The notes under the pieces are model-generated. The model worked only from the letters and a program-made list of their open reading frames with translations. It made no database searches and had not been told where the DNA came from. A DNA stretch of 64,000 nucleotides from Terriglobia bacterium. GTDB taxonomy: Bacteria > Acidobacteriota > Terriglobia > Versatilivoradales > Versatilivoraceae. The position numbers were made by a program, and so were the translations under genes. This document shows, one piece after another, positions 51,460-57,777 of the stretch (positions are counted from its first letter, which is position 1; each line of letters begins with the position of its first letter). The DNA lies in contig OX638355.1 in NCBI GenBank assembly GCA_951813285.1, positions 2,623,136-2,687,135 on the forward strand. Direction: 5' to 3'.

Positions 51460-51759
51460 TCAGCCAGGCTCCCGGCGGCTTCCCGGGGCGGCGACTTGCC
51501 CGGTTGCGGCCGCCTCGCCTCGCTGGCCGGCCCGAGGGGGGCGCTCTATGCCTGCCGGCCAGGGAAGCTCCTCCGGCCAGTGGTGGGAAAACCACCGCAG
51601 GGCCCGCACGTAGCTGCCGATGGTGAAGTCCCGACCCGCCCGGATCCTGGCAATGCGCCCACCGTGGTTGAAGACCAGGGTCGAGACCCGCGCCTGGCTG
51701 AGTTTCGCCCTCCGGCAGTAACACTCGAACAGGGTCAGGAGAACCTCTCGGTGAGTCAT
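51460..51759 (-). CDS. Small helix-turn-helix-like regulator, divergent from the CI-like repressor
   Basis: A 99-residue basic protein. Residues 1-65 are predicted helical (REVLLTLFECYCRRAKLSQARVSTLVF, then RIARIRAGRDFTIGSYVRALRWF) and resemble small phage- or prophage-type DNA-binding proteins with an Arg-Ala-Gly-rich turn; the C-terminal third is Ala/Gly/Arg-rich and low in structure. I infer a Cro-like role from position: it is divergent from a LexA/CI-type repressor with one palindrome between them. The ATG at 51759 lies 6 bases from a TATAGT -10 box, so the transcript would be leaderless. The 3' end runs into an R2 repeat. Confidence 0.6.
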   Translation of the reverse strand: MTHREVLLTLFECYCRRAKLSQARVSTLVFNHGGRIARIRAGRDFTIGSYVRALRWFSHHWPEELPWPAGIERPPRAGQRGEAAATGQVAAPGSRREPG

Positions 51760-51765
51760 CCCGCT

Positions 51766-51793
51766 ACTATACGGTTATAAAACCGTAATTCAA
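51766..51793 (-). promoter_or_regulatory. Leftward promoter with operator palindrome in the spacer
   Basis: On the minus strand: -35 TTGAAT (51793-51788), 16-bp spacer, -10 TATAGT (51771-51766). The palindrome ACGGTTATAAAACCGT (51771-51786; 6-bp arms, 4-bp centre) fills the spacer, so a bound repressor would block polymerase. Transcription would begin at about the A of the 51759 ATG. Confidence 0.65.
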
Positions 51794-51821
51794 GTCCTTT
51801 TCCTTTTGCGGTTTGATTCTG

Positions 51822-51830
51822 TGGTATAAT
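51822..51830 (+). promoter_or_regulatory. Rightward extended -10 promoter of the CI-like repressor
   Basis: TGGTATAAT is a consensus extended -10. The expected start of transcription, 7 bases after the box, coincides with the ATG at 51837, so the mRNA is probably leaderless. A half-site GCGGTT (51808-51813) like the operator arm lies just upstream. Confidence 0.6.
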
Positions 51831-51836
51831 TACCTC

Positions 51837-52562
51837 ATGAGTTTTCGGCAACACCTCCTCGACCTAATCGATCGGTGTGGCGTTTCCGATCGCCACCTGT
51901 CTATCCTGGCTACCGGTAGCTCCGATACCGTTCGCAACATCCGCCGCGGTTCCTCCCCGCGCCTGGATTCCCTGGAAGCTATCTGCCGTGTCCTGGGCCT
52001 TCGGCTCCAGACAGCCCCTCTGGATGACCCTGTCGAGTCACCCGAGGGGGTGCCCGCTGTCGAGAAGCGCCCCGACTGGGCCCGGCGGCTTCGGGAAGAC
52101 ATCCGGCGCGACCTTACCCTACTCCTCGGCCAGCCCCGGCCCAAGGATGCGGAAGTCCCGGCCGAAAACCGCCACATAGCGATCAAACAGCTGGCAGCCG
52201 CTGCCGGCGCCAATGAAGAGCCCAACGAGTCCGTCGCCGGCTATATCACCTTCACTCGAAGCTGGCTCGACCGCAACGGCCTCTACCCCCAACAGTGCAC
52301 TGTCGTCGGCGTCAAGGGAGAGTCGATGGCGCCCACCCTCCCCGACGGCTCCGCCATTCTGGTCGACCGCAACCGGGCCCAGCTCAAGGAGGGCCGAATC
52401 TTTGTTCTCCAGACCGATGAGGGCATGTTGGTCAAACGTATGGACAGGGACTCCGGCGGCAACTGGCGGTTGGTGAGCGACAACCCCGCTTGGGACCCGG
52501 TCCCCTGGCCTGTCGGCGCCAAGGTTTTCGGCGAGGTCAGATGGGTGGGGAGGCAGGTGTGA
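51837..52562 (+). CDS. LexA/CI-like repressor with S24 peptidase domain
   Basis: A 241-residue regulator. An N-terminal helix-turn-helix region (about 1-60, RQHLLDLIDRCGVSDRHLSI ... DSLEAICRVLGLRL) is followed by a linker and a C-terminal S24 domain. The Ser/Lys catalytic pair is seen as Ser163 in KGESMAPTLPDGSAILVDRN and Lys200 in GMLVKRMD, 37 residues apart as in LexA. An Ala-Gly bond at 123-124 (LAAAAGANEE) sits 40 residues before the Ser and could be the self-cleavage site, so the repressor may respond to DNA damage through RecA. The start is ATG 51837, overlapping the probable transcription start. Downstream genes are metabolic, not phage genes. Confidence 0.85.
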   Translation: MSFRQHLLDLIDRCGVSDRHLSILATGSSDTVRNIRRGSSPRLDSLEAICRVLGLRLQTAPLDDPVESPEGVPAVEKRPDWARRLREDIRRDLTLLLGQPRPKDAEVPAENRHIAIKQLAAAAGANEEPNESVAGYITFTRSWLDRNGLYPQQCTVVGVKGESMAPTLPDGSAILVDRNRAQLKEGRIFVLQTDEGMLVKRMDRDSGGNWRLVSDNPAWDPVPWPVGAKVFGEVRWVGRQV

Positions 52563-52640
52563 GGATTCCGGCTTGACCGGCCCCTTGCAGCTCTGGGTGG
52601 AAATCTTCTCGTCTTATCCAACCTTTGACGCATCCCTCTT

Positions 52641-52739
52641 GAGGCTTCTCAACCTCTTGGTGTCCCTTCGTGGATAACTCTTTTCCCCCTCGCGCCTTGG
52701 TGGATCCCCTTCGTGGATAACCCCTGAATTGTTTCAATC
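52641..52739 (-). repeat. Degenerate R1 repeat, minus strand
   Basis: The reverse complement contains TGAAACAATTCAGG, TTATCCACGAAGGGG, CCACCAAGGC, a second GAGTTATCCACGAAGGGACA and CCAAGAGGTTGAG, i.e. R1 start and decamer units partly duplicated. Confidence 0.6.
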
Positions 52740-52828
52740 AGGAGTCCCGTCCGCGCTCCGCGGGAATATCTCCGGCCAAGCCGGCGGTCAGGGGATTTCG
52801 AGGTCGACATTCCGGGGCCCGAAGTTTG

Positions 52829-52837
52829 TGGTAACAT
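52829..52837 (+). promoter_or_regulatory. Possible extended -10 promoter of the thiolase operon
   Basis: TGGTAACAT has the extended -10 form seen at 51822, 56 bases upstream of the ATG at 52893. No matching -35 is evident. Confidence 0.35.
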
Positions 52838-52892
52838 GCGGAAAGCCGCCCGACAGGGCAGCCGCTTAACTGCAAGATCGGGGCGGGGAACA

Positions 52893-54155
52893 ATGAGAAA
52901 GAAGAGAAAATTGAGCCGTGGGGTGGCCTTGGTTGGTGCGGGGATGTCTCAGTTCGGCATGTTCAGGGACCGGGACTCCAAGGACCTTTTTCTGGAGGCC
53001 TTCCGGGCGATGACAGCCTCGGTGGACAAGGGGCTGGACCCGGCGGATATCGACGCTTTCTACCTGGGCAACTACAGCAATGACTTTTTCGTGCGCCAAT
53101 CCCACTGGGGCGCCATTCTCTCCGACACGCTGGGTCTGGTTCCGCGGCCGGCGACCCGGACCGAGGGAGCCTGCGCTTCCAGTGCCTTGGCCTTTCGGGA
53201 AGGCGTTTTCGCCATCGCCTCGGGCTTCTACGATGCGGTTCTGGTCGGGGGGGTGGAGGACATGTCAAAGGGAGCCACTGAAGTGGTGGCCGAAGGTTTG
53301 GGCATGGCGGCAATTCCATACGAACGGGAGGTCGGGTTCACCTTTCCCGGAGTCTTCGGCACCATCGCAACCGCCTATTTCGACAAGTTCGGGGCCTCTC
53401 GAGAGCATCTCATGAACGTCACCATAAAAAGTCATGACAATGCGGCCCGGAACCCCAAGGCCCAGCTCAGCGCCACGCTGGAAGAGGTCATGGCCGCCAA
53501 GAAAAAAAGGGCCGAGAGCAAAGGGCGCCCGGTTCCGGATTGGCCGGACCCCAAGGCTTTTCTGGGAGACCCCAAGGCCAATCCGGTGGTGGCCTGGCCA
53601 ATTCACCTGTTTGACTGCTGCCCAATCAGCGACGGAGCCTGCTGTCTCCTGCTGGTGGGTGAAGAGATGGCTCGAAACTTTACCGACGATCCGCTTTACG
53701 TTGCCGGTATCGGGCAGGCCAGCGGGCGTGGTCTGCACGCCTCCGAGGATCTGACCACCTTTGAAGCAACCCGGTATGCTGCCCGGGAAGCCTTTGACAT
53801 GGCCGGCATCGCCGCGGACGAAGTCCAGTTCGCCGAGGTACACGACTGTTTCTCCATCGCGGAACTGCTGCATATCGAGGATCTGGGTTTCTTTCCAGCC
53901 GGTCAGGGATACAAGGCGGTAGAGGAGGGTCAGACCCGTTTGGACGGGTCCAAGCCCATCAATACCTCGGGCGGACTCAAATGCAAGGGCCATCCCGTCG
54001 GGGCCACCGGGGCTGCCCAAATATTCGAAGTATGGACCCAGCTCCGGGGAGAAGCCGGGGAGAGACAAGTGCCGGGCCATCCGCGCTTGGGTGCAGCTCA
54101 AAATCTGGGAGGGACCGGAGGCACATCGACCGTCACCGTTCTCGAAAGGAGATAG
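52893..54155 (+). CDS. Thiolase-family protein (SCP2/archaeal acetyl-CoA acetyltransferase type)
   Basis: A 420-residue thiolase. The acyl-accepting cysteine is in TEGACASSALAFREG, the His in EVHDCFSIAE and the late glycine loop in CKGHPVGATGAAQ; the glycine-rich end NLGGTGGTSTVTVLE closes the fold. Length and the VEDMSKG segment place it with SCPx-type and archaeal thiolases rather than FadA/PhaA. These either condense or cleave acyl-CoA and usually work with a DUF35 zinc-ribbon/OB-fold protein, which is the next gene here. ATG 52893 is preceded by GGGGAA. A probable substrate is an acyl-CoA from lipid or branched-chain degradation; retro-aldol activity as in Ltp2-type proteins is a further option. 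Confidence 0.9.
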   Translation: MRKKRKLSRGVALVGAGMSQFGMFRDRDSKDLFLEAFRAMTASVDKGLDPADIDAFYLGNYSNDFFVRQSHWGAILSDTLGLVPRPATRTEGACASSALAFREGVFAIASGFYDAVLVGGVEDMSKGATEVVAEGLGMAAIPYEREVGFTFPGVFGTIATAYFDKFGASREHLMNVTIKSHDNAARNPKAQLSATLEEVMAAKKKRAESKGRPVPDWPDPKAFLGDPKANPVVAWPIHLFDCCPISDGACCLLLVGEEMARNFTDDPLYVAGIGQASGRGLHASEDLTTFEATRYAAREAFDMAGIAADEVQFAEVHDCFSIAELLHIEDLGFFPAGQGYKAVEEGQTRLDGSKPINTSGGLKCKGHPVGATGAAQIFEVWTQLRGEAGERQVPGHPRLGAAQNLGGTGGTSTVTVLERR

Positions 54156-54159
54156 TCCC

Positions 54160-54585
54160 CTGGAACCGAGGCCCTTCACCGATCACTCCTTTCATGCATT
54201 CCTCCGGGAAAGAAAGCTGATGGGATCGAGATGCCTGGCCTGCCAGGCGGTCTTTGTTCCGCCTCGGGCGCTCTGTCCCAGGTGCGACGGCTCGACCATG
54301 GAGTGGCAGCGGATGGAAGGACGGGGCAAGCTGGTGGCTTATACCTGCATTGCCATCGGTACCCCCGCCATGCTGAAGCTGGGCTACGGTCGAGAGAACC
54401 CCTACTGCACCGGCGTGGTCGAACTCGAGGAAAAAGCCCGGGTGGTGGCCCGAATTCAGGGTGTGGATACGCGCAATCCCGGCACGATTTCCGTCGGGAT
54501 GCCGCTCCAGGTCGATTTCCTGCAGGAGGATAGCGGTTCAGGGTCGCGTACGGTCCTTGCCTTCAAGCCCTTGCATGCGGGTTAG
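54160..54585 (+). CDS. DUF35 zinc-ribbon/OB-fold acyl-CoA-associated protein
   Basis: A protein of about 141 residues with the N-terminal helix FHAFLRERKLMG, a rubredoxin-like zinc ribbon CLACQAVFVPPRALCPRC, and an OB-fold (KLVAYTCIAIG ... ENPYCTGVVELEEKARVVARIQG). It is the usual partner of SCPx-type thiolases, shuttling acyl-CoA intermediates. No ATG, GTG or TTG lies between the upstream stop and the start of the helix; the first in-frame ATG (54220) would delete that helix. A CTG at 54160 stands 9 bases after a strong AAGGAG (54146-54151) just upstream, so I propose a CTG start. The frame is open upstream into the thiolase gene, so a GTG at 54091 within that gene is a less likely alternative. 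Confidence 0.8.
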   Translation: MEPRPFTDHSFHAFLRERKLMGSRCLACQAVFVPPRALCPRCDGSTMEWQRMEGRGKLVAYTCIAIGTPAMLKLGYGRENPYCTGVVELEEKARVVARIQGVDTRNPGTISVGMPLQVDFLQEDSGSGSRTVLAFKPLHAG

Positions 54586-54587
54586 CC

Positions 54588-54616
54588 TTGACAGCATTGG
54601 ACTTAGCCGTTAGACT
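54588..54616 (+). promoter_or_regulatory. Sigma70-type promoter of the HU gene
   Basis: TTGACA (54588-54593), 17-bp spacer, TAGACT (54611-54616). It overlaps the end of the DUF35 gene and lies 34 bases before the GTG start at 54650. Confidence 0.7.
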
Positions 54617-54649
54617 CTGTCGGCATCTCTTCGAGGAAAGGTTTTTGCG

Positions 54650-54916
54650 GTGATCAAACTAGACATCATCAACCATGTTGTCGAGCGGACCGGAATTCCC
54701 AGAACCAAGGCCGAGGCTGCCGTTGACGCTGTGTTCAACGCGATGAAGAGCGCACTACAACGCAATGATCGGATCGAGCTGCGGGGATTCGGCGTCTTCA
54801 ATATCAAGCCTCGCAAGACCGGAATCGGTCGCAACCCCAGAACCGGGGAAGAGGTTTCCATCCCACCCGGCAAAGCCGTTCGGTTCAAGCCCGGCAAGGA
54901 CCTGCAATCCATCTAA
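54650..54916 (+). CDS. HU/IHF-family nucleoid DNA-binding protein
   Basis: An 88-residue histone-like protein. It has the dimerising helices (KLDIINHVVERTGIPRTKAEAAVDAVFNAM) and the DNA-bending arm LRGFGVFNIKPRKTGIGRNPRTGEEVSIPPGKAVRFKPG, with Pro in the RNPRTGE tip that intercalates in the minor groove. Length is standard. The start is GTG at 54650, with GAGGAAAGG well placed, and a clear TTGACA/TAGACT promoter lies upstream. It compacts DNA and assists bending-dependent processes. It lies next to priA but on the opposite strand; their stop codons converge. Confidence 0.93.
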   Translation: MIKLDIINHVVERTGIPRTKAEAAVDAVFNAMKSALQRNDRIELRGFGVFNIKPRKTGIGRNPRTGEEVSIPPGKAVRFKPGKDLQSI

Positions 54917-55084
54917 CTCCGCCGTGCCATCCGGATGGAAGCTGCCGGATGGCCGCCCCGTCGATTTCCGGAAACAGGTATCCCTCTACAGGTCGTTGAG
55001 CTGCCGCTCCTGCGGCTGGTCCCCATTCCATTGAAATCCCTGACAGTCCAAGGTTGATCCCGGAACCTGCTTCCTCCAATCACT

Positions 55085-55147
55085 CCCCCCTTGAGAGGGA
55101 GTCGCAGAAGCCGAGCCGCCAGGCGAAGGCTGATGCGGTGGGGGGCA
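55085..55147. repeat. G+C-rich palindromic element between HU and priA
   Basis: CCCCCCTTGAGAGGGAG, GTCGCAGAAGCCGAGCCGCC, AGGCGAAGGCTGATGCGGTG and GGGGGG in order: an outer C-run/G-run pair encloses the segment. It lies between two convergent genes and could serve as a bidirectional terminator. Confidence 0.5.
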
Positions 55148-55178
55148 ATCGCGGACCCGCAAGTTTCGCAGTGGCGCC

Positions 55179-57635
55179 TTACATCAGGTTCACCGGATCG
55201 ATGTCGACGTGGACCCTGCGGAGATCCAGTCCCTGGGTCTGTGCCTGGCGGAGGGTATTCCGAAGAAGCGCTTGGAGCTGGGATCGACTCCTGGATTTTA
55301 TCAGGAGCTGAAGTCGGTGTTCCGACCGGATTCTGGCCAGCGGAGACTGGGTGGGGCCCAGAATGCGGGTGTGCGGGCCGCGAGCCGCCTGCAGCAACTC
55401 GGCGAAGCGGCCGATGGTCTCGGTCGCCGCCGGGAGGTTCCTGTCGCGGACCAGCACCAGCGCCAGGGCGGTGAAGGGCGGATAGTGCATGAACCTTCGG
55501 AACTGGATCTCCTTCTCGTAGAACCCTCGATAGTCGTGGGAGGTCACGAAACCGAAGCAGTAGTGTTCCGGGCAGTAGCTCTGAATCAGGACCTCGCCCG
55601 GCAGTTCCCCCCGCCCGGCGCGGCCGGAGACTTGGCTCAAGAGTTGAAAGGTCCGTTCTGCTGCCCGAAAATCGGGAAAAGACAGGGAATGGTCTGCCGA
55701 GACCACCCCCACCAGGGTAACGAAGGGAAAGTCGTGGCCCTTGGAAATCATCTGAGTACCGGTGAGGATGTCGGTCTTGCGCTGCCTGAACCGGCTCAGG
55801 ATTTGACGGTGCGCATCCTTCCTGCGGGCCGCGTCCCGATCGAGCCGCTCCACACGGGCCCGCGGGAAGGCATCCTGCAGCAGTCCCTCCACCTTTTCCG
55901 TCCCCTCTCCCATAAGGTAGAGGTACTGGCCGTGACAGCCCGGGCACTCCCCGGGAACGCGTTGAGAGTAGCCGCAGTAGTGGCAGACCAGGGCCTTGCG
56001 AATCTTGTGGAAGGCCATTGCGATGCTGCAGAAGCGGCATTGAATGCTTTCTCCGCAACTGCGGCAGAGCACGTGAGCGGCGTATCCCCGGCGGTTGAGC
56101 AGGATGAGCACCTGTTCCCGCTTCTCCAGGCGGTCCCCGATGGCGGCGCTGAGATCGGCTGAGAGAGGAGACTTGCGGGCCGTGTCCTTGAAGTCCGACC
56201 GCATGTCGACCAGGCGGGTCTCGGGGAGAGGCCGGGAGTGAATGCGAGCCGCCATTCGAAGGTAGCCGTATTTGCCGCTCTGGGAGTGGTGGAAGGTCTC
56301 GACCGAAGGTGTGGCCGAGCCGAGAACCACCACTGCGCCGGCCTGTTTGCCCCGAACGATGGCCGTGTCGCGACCGTGGTAGCGGGGGCTCTCCTGTTGC
56401 TTGTAGGAGGGATCGTGCTCCTCATCCAGCACCACCAGTCCGGGATTCTCCAGGGGAGCGAAAACCGCTGAGCGGGTGCCGATCACGACCCGGGCGTCCC
56501 CGCGCTTGATTCGCCACCACTCGTCGTGGCGTTCTCCGTTGGACAATCCACTGTGCAGGATGGCCACGGTGTCGCCCAGGCGGGCGCGAAATTCCTGCGC
56601 CACCCCTGGGGTGAGCGCGATCTCCGGCATCAGCACCAGGGCGGTCTTCCCCGACCGCAGGGTATGCTCGATCAGGCCGAGGTAGACTTCCGTCTTTCCG
56701 CTGCCGGTCACGCCGTGCAGGAGCACGGCCGAAAACCTGCCGGCGCTCAGCGCGGGGATCAGGGTCTCCAGGGCTTTCCGCTGCTGTTGGGACAGGACCC
56801 GGGGTTGATTCGGGCTGCCGGGGTCCGCCCCCCCCAAGGGATCGCGCGCCACCTCCTCCCGGCTCAGCCGGACCAGTCGCCGTTGCTCCAGCCGCTCCAG
56901 GGAAGGCCGCGAGAGGGAAAAGAGCTTGCGAAGACCGGCCAGGCTCAACGCGTCTCCGGCGCCCCGCAGGTGGGAGATCAAGGCCCTTTGGTTGGCGGTG
57001 AGCCTGGCGCCGGGCAAGGCGGCTTCACAATCGGGGTGGAGCGAGAGAAACCACTGTTTCTTGGGAGTGACGACCGATCCCCGCGTGGCTTGTCCGAACC
57101 GGATCCAGCGTGCGGCCGCCAGTATTTCGAGCTCGGCGGTGGAGACCCTGCGTTTCGCCAACCGTTGCAGCGACCGGCGGTCCAGCGCGGAGTGACGGGC
57201 CAGCAACTCCAGGATTTGCCTTTTTCTTTGGTTGATCTCTGCGCTATTCTTCGTCTGCTTCAGGAGGTGCTCCCCCGATGCAGTCAGTCTGAAGCTCTGT
57301 TCCAGCCTGGGATTGTAGTTGGGCGGAAGGCAGGCCTTGAGAACCTCCCCCAGCGAAGCGAAGTAGTAGTCGGCCACCCAGCGGCTGAGCTGGAAGAGAC
57401 GCGGGGAGATGAGGCTGGACTCGTCCAGAATTTCGAGGATGGGTTTCAACTCGGCCGCTCGGGGGAAATCCGGCGGGAGTCGGCGAAGGGTTCGCAGGAC
57501 ATAGCCCGTCACCTTCCGGTTCCCCAGGGGCACCAGCACCCGCTGGCCCGGTTGCAGGGGCTCGGACGCTTCTTCCGGAAGGCCATAGTAAAAGTGTTGG
57601 GTGATCGGGAGCGGCAGGCTCACTTCCACGTACAT
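55179..57635 (-). CDS. priA: Primosomal protein N' (replication restart helicase PriA)
   Basis: An 818-residue SF2 3'-5' helicase that reloads the replisome at collapsed forks. The N-terminal 3'-DNA-binding domain (EVSLPLPITQHFYYGLPEE, VLVPLGNRKVTGYV) is present. The motor has Walker A GVTGSGKTEVYL, then MPEIALTP, DEEHDPSYKQQESPRYHGRD (DEEH box) and GSATPSVETF. The two zinc-binding clusters are seen as CRSCGESIQCRFCSIAMAFH and CHYCGYSQRVPGECPGC, and the late motifs TDILTGTQMISKGHDFP and VSGRAGRG are intact. Length is standard. ATG 57635 is the plausible start. Its 3' end is next to the HU gene. Confidence 0.96.
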   Translation of the reverse strand: MYVEVSLPLPITQHFYYGLPEEASEPLQPGQRVLVPLGNRKVTGYVLRTLRRLPPDFPRAAELKPILEILDESSLISPRLFQLSRWVADYYFASLGEVLKACLPPNYNPRLEQSFRLTASGEHLLKQTKNSAEINQRKRQILELLARHSALDRRSLQRLAKRRVSTAELEILAAARWIRFGQATRGSVVTPKKQWFLSLHPDCEAALPGARLTANQRALISHLRGAGDALSLAGLRKLFSLSRPSLERLEQRRLVRLSREEVARDPLGGADPGSPNQPRVLSQQQRKALETLIPALSAGRFSAVLLHGVTGSGKTEVYLGLIEHTLRSGKTALVLMPEIALTPGVAQEFRARLGDTVAILHSGLSNGERHDEWWRIKRGDARVVIGTRSAVFAPLENPGLVVLDEEHDPSYKQQESPRYHGRDTAIVRGKQAGAVVVLGSATPSVETFHHSQSGKYGYLRMAARIHSRPLPETRLVDMRSDFKDTARKSPLSADLSAAIGDRLEKREQVLILLNRRGYAAHVLCRSCGESIQCRFCSIAMAFHKIRKALVCHYCGYSQRVPGECPGCHGQYLYLMGEGTEKVEGLLQDAFPRARVERLDRDAARRKDAHRQILSRFRQRKTDILTGTQMISKGHDFPFVTLVGVVSADHSLSFPDFRAAERTFQLLSQVSGRAGRGELPGEVLIQSYCPEHYCFGFVTSHDYRGFYEKEIQFRRFMHYPPFTALALVLVRDRNLPAATETIGRFAELLQAARGPHTRILGPTQSPLARIRSEHRLQLLIKSRSRSQLQALLRNTLRQAQTQGLDLRRVHVDIDPVNLM

Positions 57636-57777
57636 GGGTCTTTACTTACCCGATTTCCACGGGGTTGGAAAGAGCAAATGAGAGATAGAGGACCAATGTG
57701 GAAAATGAGACCGCGGGCTGTATGACAACGGCCCTCCCGGGTGGAAATCAGGTGTCCGGAACAGGGAAAGGAATCTC

